This document shows positions 1 through 8,749 of a DNA stretch of 64,000 nucleotides, one piece after another. The notes under the pieces are model-generated. The model made no database searches and was not told the origin of the DNA. It saw only the letters and a list, made by a program, of their open reading frames with translations. Position 1 is the first letter of the stretch; every line of letters begins with the position of its first letter. Source of the stretch: DASQYE01 sp035940775 (GTDB lineage: Bacteria > Acidobacteriota > Blastocatellia > Pyrinomonadales > Pyrinomonadaceae); NCBI GenBank assembly GCA_035940775.1, contig DASZEN010000059.1, forward strand, positions 130,329 through 194,328. Direction: 5' to 3'. A program made the translations under genes and the position numbers.

Positions 1-859
1 CGGACGCAAACCTTCTTTCATCACGCAAACGATAGAGGAAACGCACGCGCAGGACATCTCCGTAGAGGTCTCCTGACCAGTTTATTACGTATGTTTCAAC
101 GGAAGGTTCCACGGCCGTCTCAAAAGTCGGGCGCGTGCCGACGTTGGTGATGCTGCGTCGCCACGCGCCTTCGATCAAAGTCGCCGTCACGTAAACCCCG
201 TTGCGGGGTATGACGCGGTTTTGCGGGTGCAGGTTGGCCGTCGGAAATCCGAGCTTGCGCCCGCGCTCCTGCCCGCGCACGACGCGGCCCTCGACGCCAT
301 AAGGGCGTCCCAGCATGCGTCGCGCCAATTGGACGCGCCCCTCCGCCAGCAGCTTGCGAATACGGCTGGAACTGATTCGCTGCCCGCGCAGTTGCACCTC
401 CGCGACCTCATGGGCTTGAAGCCCAAGCTCGCGGCTGACCTTTTTGAGCAGCTCTATATTGCCCTCGCGGTCGCGCCCGAAGGCGAAGCCCCGACCCAGG
501 TAAACCTCCTTCGCCTGCAAGCGGTCGGCCACTACGTCGCGCAGGAAATCCTCGGCTCTGAGCTGCGCGAACTCTTCCGTAAAGCGTATGACGATGGTCT
601 GTTCCAGCCCCAGCGCGCCGAAGGCTTCGATCTTCTGGTCAAAGGTTTGGAGCAGCGGCGGCGCGGAATCAGGATGCAGCACGGCGCGCGGATGAGGATC
701 GAAAGTAATCACGGTCGGCACAGCGCCGACGGTGCGCGCCCGCTCGACGACCGTTCGCATAATCAGTTGGTGGCCCAGGTGCAAGCCGTCAAAAACGCCG
801 AGCGTCAGCACGGTCGGTCGCGCGATCTTCGCATTGCCAGTGCCGTGAAATAAACGCAT
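1..859 (-). CDS. ribF: Bifunctional riboflavin kinase / FAD synthetase, 3' end cut off by window edge
   Basis: This protein phosphorylates riboflavin to FMN and adenylates FMN to FAD in the cytosol. I translated the minus strand by hand from the ATG at 859, and the frame stays open to base 1 (286 residues, against about 305-330 for the family), so only the C terminus is missing. Residues 21-30 read GVFDGLHLGH, the nucleotidyltransferase (G/H)xGH signature of the FAD synthetase domain. TFDPHP follows, and SSSRIRKLL closes the N-terminal domain. The riboflavin kinase domain begins near residue 184 with GRPYGVEG and continues with the GRKLGFPTANL motif that holds the conserved PTAN residues. It lies downstream of an MBL hydrolase and a DUF1844 gene on the same strand, separated from them by an inverted-repeat element. 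Plus-strand reading frames over it are antisense shadows. Confidence 0.95.
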   Translation of the reverse strand, partial: MRLFHGTGNAKIARPTVLTLGVFDGLHLGHQLIMRTVVERARTVGAVPTVITFDPHPRAVLHPDSAPPLLQTFDQKIEAFGALGLEQTIVIRFTEEFAQLRAEDFLRDVVADRLQAKEVYLGRGFAFGRDREGNIELLKKVSRELGLQAHEVAEVQLRGQRISSSRIRKLLAEGRVQLARRMLGRPYGVEGRVVRGQERGRKLGFPTANLHPQNRVIPRNGVYVTATLIEGAWRRSITNVGTRPTFETAVEPSVETYVINWSGDLYGDVLRVRFLYRLRDERRFAS

Positions 860-866
860 CAACTAA

Positions 867-966
867 GGGCGGAGGGCGGAGGGCGCCAGCGATGAAAGGG
901 TTGAATCAATACTTAATTGAGCCATTCAATTAATGCCTTTGATTCATCCCTCATCGCTGGCGCCCT
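867..966. repeat. Purine-rich inverted-repeat element between ribF and the MBL gene
   Basis: The left arm at 881-909 (gggcgccagcgatga...) is mirrored at 939-965 (...tcatcgctggcgccc), with one small indel. Inside lies a second short palindrome, ttaattga/tcaattaa. The left flank carries tandem ggcggag units. The right arm touches the TGA stop of the MBL gene (966-968). A related element with the same ggaggg-cagcgatgaa core sits at 9955-10090, also against a stop codon. It could be a REP/MITE-like dispersed repeat, a transcript 3'-end structure, or both. It has no coding content. Confidence 0.75.
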
Positions 967-1736
967 CATCCCTCGCCCCGTACCTCCAGTCCGTCGTAGG
1001 CAAATTCGACGCCGCGCGGAAGCCTGGCAGAGTCGCGCGCGTGTTTGACATCGTGCGCGAGGTGCGTCAGGTACGTGCGGCGCGGTTTGAGTTCGTTGAT
1101 GTAATCGAGCGCGCGTTCCAGCCACAGATGCGTCGGATGCTCGCGGAAGCGCAGGCAATCGAGCGCGAGCACGTCGAGGCCGCGCAGGCCGTCCATCGCT
1201 TTGGGCGGTATCTCGTTAAGGTCTGTCGCGTACGCGAAATCGTTGAAGCGATAGGCGATCACGGGGAGGCGTCCGTGTATGACTTCGAGCGGCGTCACCA
1301 GCAGGTCACGGCCAAGCTGGAAGGGAGCGCCCTCGACTACAGTATGGGCCACGACCTGCGGAAGGCCGCCGCCGTAATGCGACGGCTCGAAGACGTACTG
1401 GAAAATCCTGCGTATGTCTTTCCAGGCCCTCTCGTTGGCGTAGACGCCGAGCGGCCCGTAACGAAAGTTGAGCGGGCGTATGTCGTCGAGACCGAAGATG
1501 TGGTCGGCATGGCAATGCGTGATGAGCACGGCGTCGAGCCACTTCAATCGCTGGCGCAGGGCCTGCTGGCGAAAATCCGATGAAGTATCGACCAGTATCG
1601 TCTGCCCCGCGTGCTCTACGAGGACGGAGACGCGCAGGCGTTTGTCGCGCGGATCATCCGAAGTGCAAGTCTCGCACTCGCATCCGATAGAGGGCACGCC
1701 CGTGGATGTCCCTGTGCCGAGGAAGGTCAATTTCAT
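966..1736 (-). CDS. MBL-fold metal-dependent hydrolase, PhnP-like phosphodiesterase family
   Basis: The product is a 256-residue cytosolic metallo-beta-lactamase-fold hydrolase. HCHADH at 74-79 is the HxHxDH dinuclear metal site, and the following FGLDDIRPL fits the family. The N terminus MKLTFLGTGTSTGVPSIGC and the Cys cluster at 19, 21 and 24 (CECETC) resemble PhnP, the 5-phosphoribosyl 1,2-cyclic phosphate phosphodiesterase, whose extra Cys-rich site is structural. Later His and Asp positions (EVIHGR, YATDLNE, THLAHD) complete the metal-binding loops. No phn genes are nearby, so the substrate is unproven; many relatives are annotated only as MBL-fold hydrolases. It sits 77 bases downstream of the DUF1844 gene and upstream of ribF on the same strand, probably in one transcript. 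The start ATG at 1736 has a weak ribosome-binding site. Confidence 0.9.
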   Translation of the reverse strand: MKLTFLGTGTSTGVPSIGCECETCTSDDPRDKRLRVSVLVEHAGQTILVDTSSDFRQQALRQRLKWLDAVLITHCHADHIFGLDDIRPLNFRYGPLGVYANERAWKDIRRIFQYVFEPSHYGGGLPQVVAHTVVEGAPFQLGRDLLVTPLEVIHGRLPVIAYRFNDFAYATDLNEIPPKAMDGLRGLDVLALDCLRFREHPTHLWLERALDYINELKPRRTYLTHLAHDVKHARDSARLPRGVEFAYDGLEVRGEG

Positions 1737-1813
1737 GAGAAGCTTTCAGCAGGCGGCAAAACGGCAACCAGTTTTCCATAGCCTTTAGCTGATGACCGGG
1801 TGCTGGCGGCCGA

Positions 1814-2497
1814 TCACTTCCCGCCCGTGATGTCGCGGCCCGTAAATCCGCGCGGGGACGCGGGCGGCGTGGTCAGCGAGACGTATTGCAGGCGCAGGTC
1901 TGCGAGCAACCCCTCGAAGATTTGTTGCTCCTGGGCGACAAGGTTGCCGCGCGTCTTCTGTTGCAGCATGCCGAGCACGTCGATCCAGTGTTTAGCGAGC
2001 TGTAGGTCTACGCCGCTCTGGCCCGTCACCGGATGCTCCATCATGCCGAGCGAGGCGGCGGCGTTCGAGGCTATCGACATCAGAAAATTGATAAAGCTGG
2101 CCGGGTCATTCGCGCCCGGAACGTCGCCCTCGGCGTAGAGGTCTTCCTCTTCCGACCTGGCCTCTGGCGGCGCTGGGGAGGGCTCGCGCGTGTCCGCGTC
2201 TCTGCCGACGCTCCCGGCGGCCTCCTGCCGGGCGGACGCCGCGCCCGATAGGCGCTGCTCGACTGACGACGGTGAGGCCGCAGCCGACGACGGTTGTGCG
2301 CTCGCACCGGCAACCGGCGTTGCATCGCCACCGCTGCTCTTACTGCTGCTGCTGCTGCTGGCGCGGTCGCCTGCTTCCGTCTCCGGCGTTACGGTCGCCG
2401 CCTCCGTGGTTTCATCGCGCTCGATCTCGCGCGGCGTGCCGTCGGGATTAAACAGGCGGCGGTCTCTGACTTTGAAAGTGTTTTGTTCTTCGCTCAT
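1814..2497 (-). CDS. DUF1844 domain-containing protein with Ser-rich linker
   Basis: The start chosen is the ATG at 2497 (MSEEQNTFKVRDRRLFNPDG), because this N terminus is typical of acidobacterial DUF1844 proteins; the frame is open further upstream but that extension looks non-coding. The product is 227 residues. Residues roughly 25-120 form a low-complexity acidic/Ser/Ala region with a serine run encoded by a CTG/AGC microsatellite (2343-2361). The C-terminal 90 residues contain the DUF1844 core: DPASFINFLMSIASNAAASLG, then HPVTG, then a helical segment QLAKHWIDVLGMLQQKT. The family has no assigned biochemical function and is often found near tRNA or cofactor genes. Here it heads a minus-strand group with the MBL hydrolase and ribF, and it diverges from mazG. 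Confidence 0.85.
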   Translation of the reverse strand: MSEEQNTFKVRDRRLFNPDGTPREIERDETTEAATVTPETEAGDRASSSSSSKSSGGDATPVAGASAQPSSAAASPSSVEQRLSGAASARQEAAGSVGRDADTREPSPAPPEARSEEEDLYAEGDVPGANDPASFINFLMSIASNAAASLGMMEHPVTGQSGVDLQLAKHWIDVLGMLQQKTRGNLVAQEQQIFEGLLADLRLQYVSLTTPPASPRGFTGRDITGGK

Positions 2498-2779
2498 CTC
2501 AGGTTCCGTCGAACGCGCTGGCAGGCCCGGCGCGGGGGTTTTGCGAGGCGGCGCGCTCCATCTCTTTTCAGTCCGGGTTTTCTTTACTGGTACAAACGGA
2601 TGGTAGCACCTCTCTGCGTGCGCTCGCAACAAACGGGCGCGGGCTCCGTGCGTCCCCACACACTTGCGCGCGCGCGACCGTGACCGGGGCGCAGCTTGAG
2701 CCCGAACGCTACAGGCATTAGACTTGGTCTATCATATTCAGGAATTTCAAGGTTTCGATTTCGGATTCAGGAATAAATC

Positions 2780-3640
2780 ATGCCAGCTTCATTTGATGAT
2801 CTCGTCGCGCTGATGGCGCGTTTGCGCTCGCCCGAAGGCTGTCCCTGGGATCGCGAGCAGACTTATGCGACGCTCGCGCCGATGCTTTTGGAAGAGGCAT
2901 ACGAGGCTTTCGAGGCCGTCGAGGAGGCGCGCGAAGGCGACGCCGCGGCGCTGCGCGACGAGTTGGGCGATCTGCTCTTCCAGATAGTCTTCTACGCGCA
3001 GGTGGCCGCCGAGCGCGGCGACTTTACCATCGCGGACGTGACGGATGCGATTCACGCCAAGATGGTGCGCCGCCACCCGCACGTTTTCGGCGATGCCGAA
3101 GCAAACGACGCGGCTGCGGTCTTACGCAACTGGGAGGCGATCAAGGCGGAGGAGAAGCGCGCCGCCGGAAAGGAGACGCGGACGCAGAACTCTTCGCTGC
3201 TCGACGGCGTCTCGACAAAAGCGCCCGCGCTGATGGAGGCGCACCAGCTCTCTACGAAAGCGGCGCGCGTCGGTTTCGACTGGAAACACGTCGATGACAT
3301 CTTCGATAAGCTACACGAGGAGATAGATGAGCTGCGCGCCGCCATGCGCGAGTCGGATGCAAAGGTAGTGTCAGAGGCGGAAGCGGCGCAAGGCCCGGGC
3401 CTCAAAGAGGAGCAGCAGTCGCAGGAGGTGCGCGAGGAACTGGGCGATCTGCTCTTCGCCGTCACCAATATCGCTCGCCATCTCGGGGCGGAGCCGGAGG
3501 CCGCGCTCAAGCTCGCCAATCGAAAGTTTCGCCGCCGCTTTCAATACATAGAGAGAGCGTTGGAGGCGCGCGGGCGTTCCCTGGATGCAGCGACCCTGGA
3601 CGAAATGGAAGCGCTCTGGCAGGAGGCCAAAAAGCGGTGA
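2780..3640 (+). CDS. mazG: Nucleoside triphosphate pyrophosphohydrolase MazG
   Basis: MazG hydrolyses (d)NTPs to NMP and pyrophosphate, cleaning the nucleotide pool of aberrant nucleotides and, in E. coli, modulating ppGpp. The 286-residue product has the full two-domain layout. The N-terminal MazG domain starts at about residue 5 with LMARLRSPEGCPWDREQT, followed by the metal-binding EEAYEAFEAVEE and RDELGDLLFQIVF (ExxE and ExxD motifs). The second domain near residues 165-260 repeats the pattern with EEIDELRAAM and REELGDLLFAVTNIARH. The C-terminal LANRKFRRRFQYIE is characteristic. Its length matches E. coli MazG (about 263) with a small charged insertion between the halves. An aggaat sequence lies upstream of the ATG. 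It is divergent from the DUF1844 gene and 95 bases ahead of the zinc-ribbon gene. Confidence 0.96.
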   Translation: MPASFDDLVALMARLRSPEGCPWDREQTYATLAPMLLEEAYEAFEAVEEAREGDAAALRDELGDLLFQIVFYAQVAAERGDFTIADVTDAIHAKMVRRHPHVFGDAEANDAAAVLRNWEAIKAEEKRAAGKETRTQNSSLLDGVSTKAPALMEAHQLSTKAARVGFDWKHVDDIFDKLHEEIDELRAAMRESDAKVVSEAEAAQGPGLKEEQQSQEVREELGDLLFAVTNIARHLGAEPEAALKLANRKFRRRFQYIERALEARGRSLDAATLDEMEALWQEAKKR

Positions 3641-3735
3641 CAACGGCAGCGCGACAAGTGATAAAATGGTGTCTCGTTCTTTCAGCTTATCGCAGATGAT
3701 TCAGCACACTTTATCTTTTCAGGAGGCTATCGGGC

Positions 3736-4440
3736 ATGGCACTTATCCCCTTCGTCAGGAACCACGACGATCTTTCCACAGATCGCGGCTACCAATTTAA
3801 GTTCTACTGCGACAGGTGCGGCAACGGCTACCTGTCGCGTTTTCAGCCCTCTGCGATTGGCACGGCCGGGTCTCTGCTGCGCGCGGCGGGCGACCTGTTC
3901 GGCGGTTGGGCCAGCTCGGCCGGAAACTCCGCCTACGAGGTACAGCGAGCCGTCGGCGGCAAGGCGCACGACGATGCTCTTCAGAAAGCGGTCGAAGAGG
4001 GCAAACAGCATTTTCATCAATGCTCGCGGTGCGGCAAGTGGGTTTGCCCGGAAGTCTGCTGGAACGCAGGCGTCGGCCAGTGTGAAGAGTGTGCGCCGGA
4101 TTACCAGGAGGAGCTTGCCTCGTCGCACGCGCATGCCAAGGCCGAAGCCTCGCGCGAGCAGTTACACGAGAAGGCACGTGCGACCGACTACGCCTCGAAG
4201 ATAGACATGAGCGCCGAAGCGCAGGTGCGCGCGCCCGTGCAGGCCGCCGGACAGCAGGCCAAAGCGGTTGGCCCAACGTGCGCCTCGTGCGGAGCCGAAA
4301 CGGGGAAAGCAAAGTTCTGTCCCGAATGCGGGACGCCGACGAAGCCCGCGCGCCCCACCTGCGTGGGCTGCGGCCATCAGCCTGAAAGCGCGACCAAATT
4401 CTGCCCGGAATGCGGCGCGAAGATGCCGCTCATCGGTTAG
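3736..4440 (+). CDS. Zinc-ribbon protein with four CxxC-type modules
   Basis: This 234-residue cytosolic protein has no recognised enzymatic domain. It carries four zinc-binding modules: CDRCG near residue 25, a CSRCGKWVCPEVC...CEEC knuckle near 95-120, and two C-terminal zinc ribbons, CASCG...FCPECG and CVGCG...FCPECG, near 178-230. The last two match the double zinc ribbon (DZANK-like) pattern. A Gly/Ala stretch at about 40-60 (GSLLRAAGDLFGGWASS) separates the first module from the rest. The family role is not established; such proteins are thought to mediate protein or nucleic-acid contacts. A good ribosome-binding site (aggagg) precedes the ATG by about 10 bases. It is followed by a strong hairpin terminator shared with the convergent M48 peptidase gene. 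Confidence 0.85.
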   Translation: MALIPFVRNHDDLSTDRGYQFKFYCDRCGNGYLSRFQPSAIGTAGSLLRAAGDLFGGWASSAGNSAYEVQRAVGGKAHDDALQKAVEEGKQHFHQCSRCGKWVCPEVCWNAGVGQCEECAPDYQEELASSHAHAKAEASREQLHEKARATDYASKIDMSAEAQVRAPVQAAGQQAKAVGPTCASCGAETGKAKFCPECGTPTKPARPTCVGCGHQPESATKFCPECGAKMPLIG

Positions 4441-4507
4441 CCGACCTGGTGACAGGGGCGCTCCGTACGCAGTCGTAGCAGTCGCTCGTAACCCCATAAA
4501 AGAAAAA

Positions 4508-4545
4508 GGAGAGGCACGACCAGTTCAGTCGTGCCTCTCCCCTTT
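4508..4545. terminator. Bidirectional intrinsic terminator
   Basis: A perfect 13-bp stem (ggagaggcacgac at 4508-4520 with gtcgtgcctctcc at 4528-4540) has a 7-base loop. It is followed by a T-rich tract on the plus strand (ccttttct) and flanked by an A-rich tract on the other side (aaaagaaaaa). This suits termination of both the zinc-ribbon gene (+) and the M48 gene (-), which converge here. Confidence 0.9.
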
Positions 4546-4590
4546 TCTCTCTCACAAGACGATGACGCTTTCAAACGCCAGCGCCCCCTG

Positions 4591-6009
4591 TCAGTCGTTG
4601 AGCTGTATCGAGTTTAGAACCCGATTGAACGCTCCCTGGAAGCTGCCGTAATCGCGCTGCGGTGCGACCGAGATCATGTAGAACAACTGGCCGTTGCTCA
4701 GGAGCGTCGTGTAGACCGTGACGACTTCACGCTGGCCGGTCGCTTCGTTGATGTTGGAGAGCGTCATCGACAGCGCGCTATGACGGTCAATACTGCCGCG
4801 CTGGTAGCCGCTCTGCTGCCGCAGGCTCCGGCTGCTCTGGATCAAACGGCTGATATAGGCGTCGGTCGCCTGCCGCAGATTATTGCTCTGCGCCTGTTCG
4901 ATCCCGATGGTGACGCCGTGCGTAAAGGTGTTTTGACCGTAGCCGCCTTCGGGCGCGAACCAGATGGAATTTTGGCCGGGCAGCTCGCGCCAGTTATCCG
5001 GATAGCTCACGCGGAATAGATTGCCGCCCGTGTAAGTACGGTAGCGCGACGAAGGATACTGGACTCGCCCGACGGTTCCGCCGTAAGAGGGCGAGCCGCC
5101 TTCGCCCTGCGGATAACGTTGGCCGCTGCGCGCGATCTCCTCCATCGAAGGAGCGCGTCCCTGTCCCCTGAGCCGTTCCTGTATGCGACGAAATTGCGCC
5201 GTGTCCTGTGTGGGATTGTTGTTGACGCGCAGCATCGCCGCTTCCTGATTGATGCGCTCGTAACGTCGCCCCGGATTCGGGTGGCTGCTCAGCCATTCCG
5301 GGCCGCCGCGCCCGCTGCCCTGCTGCTCGATGGTGCGAAACATGTTCGCCAGATCGCGCGGATCGTAACCGGCGCGGGCCATGATCTGTGCGCCGAGGAC
5401 ATCGGCCTCGGTCTCGTATTCGCGGCTGTATTTTAGAAAGTAAGCGCCAATAGCCATCTGGCTTCCCTGCCCGACGACCTGGCCCAGACCCCCGCCTATG
5501 ATCGAGCCCAGGATCGCCCCGGCGATTGCTCCGTACTGGTACTTCTGCGCCTTCGTAGCCTGCGCCGTTCCATGACGCAGCGCGACGTGGCTCAGCTCGT
5601 GTGCCATTACGCCCGCCATCTCGCCTTCACTGTGCGCTGCCTCGATCATTCCACGATTGACGTACATGGGCCCACCCGGCAGGGCGAAGGCGTTGATGTC
5701 CCTGGCGTTGACGATCTTGAAATAGTACCTGAACTCGGGATGCTGAAACTGTGGGGGAATGGCATTGACAAGTCGCCGACCGACCTGCTCGACGTAATAC
5801 GTCGCCTCTTCATCACGCAGGATCGGAAATTGCTGTTCGGCTTCGGCTGCCGCCTGCTGGCCGAGCTTGACATCGTCGCTGACGCTGAACCTGTTGCTGT
5901 GATAGCTGATCCGGGTCTGAGCGAAAGCGGCCGACGGCGCGACCAGGATCGCAATCGTCATCAGCCAGGCGACGAAAGCGCGACGCGGCTGGCGTTGATT
6001 ATTTTTCAT
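4591..6009 (-). CDS. Secreted M48 family zinc metalloprotease (BepA/LoiP-like)
   Basis: The start chosen is the ATG at 6009, preceded by a strong ggagggaga ribosome-binding site; an upstream ATG in frame at 6045 lacks one. The 472-residue product has a Sec signal peptide (hydrophobic WLMTIAILVAPSAAFA, cleavage after AFA-Q near residue 30). The peptidase domain spans about 45-260. HELSH at 137-141 is the catalytic HExxH, PGGPMYVNRG lies just before it, and SREYETEAD at 195-203 supplies the third zinc ligand. A glycine-rich hydrophobic hairpin (IGGGLGQVVG) lies between them. The C-terminal half, about 320-470, is a beta-rich region of unknown family. Periplasmic M48 peptidases of this kind degrade misassembled outer-membrane proteins; that role here is inference. 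Confidence 0.92.
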   Translation of the reverse strand: MKNNQRQPRRAFVAWLMTIAILVAPSAAFAQTRISYHSNRFSVSDDVKLGQQAAAEAEQQFPILRDEEATYYVEQVGRRLVNAIPPQFQHPEFRYYFKIVNARDINAFALPGGPMYVNRGMIEAAHSEGEMAGVMAHELSHVALRHGTAQATKAQKYQYGAIAGAILGSIIGGGLGQVVGQGSQMAIGAYFLKYSREYETEADVLGAQIMARAGYDPRDLANMFRTIEQQGSGRGGPEWLSSHPNPGRRYERINQEAAMLRVNNNPTQDTAQFRRIQERLRGQGRAPSMEEIARSGQRYPQGEGGSPSYGGTVGRVQYPSSRYRTYTGGNLFRVSYPDNWRELPGQNSIWFAPEGGYGQNTFTHGVTIGIEQAQSNNLRQATDAYISRLIQSSRSLRQQSGYQRGSIDRHSALSMTLSNINEATGQREVVTVYTTLLSNGQLFYMISVAPQRDYGSFQGAFNRVLNSIQLND

Positions 6010-6332
6010 TCTCTCCCTCCTCCGAAGTGCGCTCGCTTCTGTCAAAACCGTAAGCGGTCGGGCGCGCCTTCACTTCACATAAACAAATAGAGAGAGCGGT
6101 CGTCCCTCTTACGTGACCGGAGGGCGCGCCGCTCTCTCTAGCAAAACGTCTCCCCCGATAAACCTTACAGAGCTTAAGAGCGCTGACTGGGCGAACGCGC
6201 AGGGGGAGAGAGCGCGTCAATCTCTACCAGACACGGCCGCCTTGCGATCAAATCGTTTGCCGGAGCGGCCCTTATCGTCTGGCTGTCGTTTGATGAATCC
6301 TAGCACAAACGGGTTGGCCTCGTCACCTCTCG
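6010..6332. other. Intergenic region between M48 and DUF885 genes
   Basis: This 323-base gap on a minus-strand run has no credible gene. It contains the hairpin listed separately and the M48 ribosome-binding site at its left end. No clear sigma-70 promoter was seen on the minus strand. Confidence 0.6.
6088..6140 (-). terminator. Hairpin downstream of DUF885-PrcB gene
   Basis: A perfect 12-bp inverted repeat (tagagagagcgg at 6088-6099, ccgctctctcta at 6129-6140) has a 29-base loop that can itself pair in part. Reading on the minus strand it is followed by a tatttgttt tract. It probably ends transcription from the DUF885-PrcB gene, but could also be a leader structure of the M48 gene. Confidence 0.6.
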
Positions 6333-8612
6333 TCAAGGTCTGCGCGGCCGCCTGTAAATATTGCGTCTTCTATTACTTCCCGGCCTCGCGGGAAGATTTT
6401 GTCTCGGATTTTCCACATTATCGGCAAACTTTACGGTGGCCCCCTCGGGCGGGCGCGGGATCGAGACGGCAACGAAGGGCGAAGTCAAAGCCTGCGTCGT
6501 CAAATCATTGCGACCGGGCGCTTGCTCGCGCGCTCGCACTGTTAAGTCCGTGCCGTCGCGACGAATCTCTGCTATCGAAATGCCGTAACCGCCCGTAGGC
6601 TTTTGTCCCTGAAAGGCTACGATGACGGCACGCGTATCAAAACTGATGTCGGGCGCGGGGCGTCCCTGGCCGATTATACGCCAGGCGTCCGCCCATTCGC
6701 TGCGATCCATGATGAGCCGGACGGAGTGCGCGCCTCCCGTATAGGTGCTGTATGCGCCGGTCGCCAGGACTGAGAAGTCAAGCGCGCTCGATTGTTCCGC
6801 CGCCGTCGCGTTGTCGGTAGCGATGCTGCGCGCGTCGCCCAGCATCGCGAGGCGGATAATCTTAATGGGCGGCATCCCGTAGCTCAGCAGGCGATCATGA
6901 AACTCGCCGAGGTTGAACGATTGGCCCATGCGCGCGCGCCATTCTTCGCGCAGCCTTATGATCTCCATCTTGCCGAGCGTGTAGACCAGATAGGTCGGGT
7001 CAACCGTTCCGCGTCGCGCCTCGCGTTCGGCGTTGACGCGCTCCTGATAGCCCTCGCGCATGAAGAAATCAACGGCCTCCTCGTAACTCATCCCCTGCGT
7101 GTGCAATCGAATAGCGGCCACGTAACGGCACAGGCGCAGGAGCGCCGCGTTCAACTGCGCGAGTCGCAGTCGCGGATTATTGCCGCCGAAGCCCTCGTCC
7201 AGCATCATCTGCTCGCAGTAGTGGGCCCAACCCTCCGAGAAGCTCGCCGCGCCGAACGCCGTGCGAATGCGCGAGGGTTGCTGTTGGAGCTTGAGAAGCT
7301 GGTAGTAGTGGCCCGGATAGACCTCGTGTATCGAGGTTATCTGAAGGCTGTAGCGATTGTAGTAGCTGAGATGTTCTTCGCGCTGGCGCTCCGTCCAGGC
7401 CGGGTCGGGCGGCGTCAGGTAATAATAGGCCTCGGTGGCGACGCGCTCGAACGGCCCCGGAGTATCCATAGAGGCGAAGGAGAGCGAGCGCGCGTACTCG
7501 GGCGTCTCGGCGACGATCAGGTTCTCGCGCTGCTGGGGCGGCGTCATGATATTTTGCGAGCGGACGAAGGCGCGTATGCGACTGAGTTCGGCGCGCGCCT
7601 CGCCCGTCAGGCCGTCAGCCGTCGGATGCTCGCTCGCCAACTGGCGCAACGCGAAGGTGACGCCGCGCCCCGGCGTGATCTCTTCGGCGAGGGAGCGCAT
7701 CTGCTCCTGCGTACGCCGCAACTCCCGCTCGCCGTTAGTCAACAACTGCGCAAGCGGAGTATCGACCATCTCTTCGTGGAGAAGCTTGCGGCGAAAGTTT
7801 TCCGGGCCGATGGCGAAGTTGCCGTTGGAACGCGGCAGGAGGTCGCGTTCGAGCCAGTCGGCGAACGAGCGCAGTTCCGCCACGACGCTCTCGTTCGACG
7901 TTTCGACCTGCGAGCGACGCGCCGCGCTCAGTCTTCCCTGTGCCGCGCGCTCGATCATCTGCGGCACGACGCGCGAGAAATAATCCACGCTTCCGCGAAC
8001 CTGACGGATCGCCATCTCCGTATAGATGCGCGGCGGATTCTCAAGATTGGCACGCGCCTCCGCCAGCAGTCTCGGAACCTCTCGCTCGCGCGCCAGCAAC
8101 GCGTCCAGTCGCTGCTCTATGGGCGCGTAGTTTCGCTTCAGAATAGTATCGATGCTCCCGGCGGCTATGCGATTGTAGACGTTCGGGTCGCGCTGCCACA
8201 TGCGCGTCTCTTCGAGTTTGAGAAGCTGCGCCTGAGCGTGCGAGACGAGCACGCGGTAATCCAGGCGCGATTCCTCTGTGAGCGCGCCGTCCCAGAGACG
8301 CAGGAGCGCCGTGAGCGCGGCGCGCAGGCGAGCGCGTTCGCGCGCGACCGCCTCGCGGCTGCGCGATTCCAGTTGAGCGTCGTACTGGTGCAGCCCCGAA
8401 GCGGTCGCTTCCGTCGGGTTGAAGGCGTAGTAGCCGCGCAGGTATGCGTCCGCTATCTGGTTGAAACGCGCGTTGACGCTCTCGACCGTGACTCTCGGAC
8501 GCTGGCCAACGGCGCGCCGCGCGCCGCGTCGCTGCGCGTCGGCCCACGAAGGCAGAAGCGCGCACATAACGCAGGCGAGCATAAATGGAAGGGCAAGATG
8601 ATTCCTCTTCAT
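6333..8612 (-). CDS. Secreted DUF885 peptidase-like protein fused to a PrcB C-terminal domain
   Basis: The product is 759 residues with a signal peptide (LPFMLACVMCALLPSWADA, cleavage near 26). Residues about 45-610 form a DUF885 domain, the helical zinc-peptidase-like family related to M3/M32-type folds. HEVYPGHYYQ near residues 428-437 is the family's HExxxGH metal motif, and FSEGWAHYCEQ supplies the following conserved Glu/His. From about residue 621 to 740 the sequence changes to a beta-rich domain beginning YSTYTGGAHSVRLI and containing VIVAFQGQKPTGGYGISI, which matches the PrcB C-terminal (protease complex subunit) domain; a basic tail follows. DUF885 proteins normally stop near 560-600 residues, so this is a fusion. 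It probably acts in the periplasm as a peptidase with an appended partner-binding module. Confidence 0.88.
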   Translation of the reverse strand: MKRNHLALPFMLACVMCALLPSWADAQRRGARRAVGQRPRVTVESVNARFNQIADAYLRGYYAFNPTEATASGLHQYDAQLESRSREAVARERARLRAALTALLRLWDGALTEESRLDYRVLVSHAQAQLLKLEETRMWQRDPNVYNRIAAGSIDTILKRNYAPIEQRLDALLAREREVPRLLAEARANLENPPRIYTEMAIRQVRGSVDYFSRVVPQMIERAAQGRLSAARRSQVETSNESVVAELRSFADWLERDLLPRSNGNFAIGPENFRRKLLHEEMVDTPLAQLLTNGERELRRTQEQMRSLAEEITPGRGVTFALRQLASEHPTADGLTGEARAELSRIRAFVRSQNIMTPPQQRENLIVAETPEYARSLSFASMDTPGPFERVATEAYYYLTPPDPAWTERQREEHLSYYNRYSLQITSIHEVYPGHYYQLLKLQQQPSRIRTAFGAASFSEGWAHYCEQMMLDEGFGGNNPRLRLAQLNAALLRLCRYVAAIRLHTQGMSYEEAVDFFMREGYQERVNAEREARRGTVDPTYLVYTLGKMEIIRLREEWRARMGQSFNLGEFHDRLLSYGMPPIKIIRLAMLGDARSIATDNATAAEQSSALDFSVLATGAYSTYTGGAHSVRLIMDRSEWADAWRIIGQGRPAPDISFDTRAVIVAFQGQKPTGGYGISIAEIRRDGTDLTVRAREQAPGRNDLTTQALTSPFVAVSIPRPPEGATVKFADNVENPRQNLPARPGSNRRRNIYRRPRRP

Positions 8613-8749
8613 CGAGCTACAAGCTCCGCTTTAGAACAGGGAGTTGGGGGAAGCCCTGGTTTTTGAGAGGGGCGATGGTCACGCGCCTTTAGAGCTTAAC
8701 ACAGATGGAGGGCGCGCGAGGCGTGCGGCGACGACGGCGACGCGCGCCG

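Noticed and set aside
221..853. Plus-strand frame of 210 codons
   Set aside because: Antisense to ribF, whose minus-strand translation shows the complete family signatures.
6792..8666. Plus-strand frame of 624 codons
   Set aside because: Antisense to the DUF885-PrcB gene; the composition is Arg/Ala/Val-rich with no domains.
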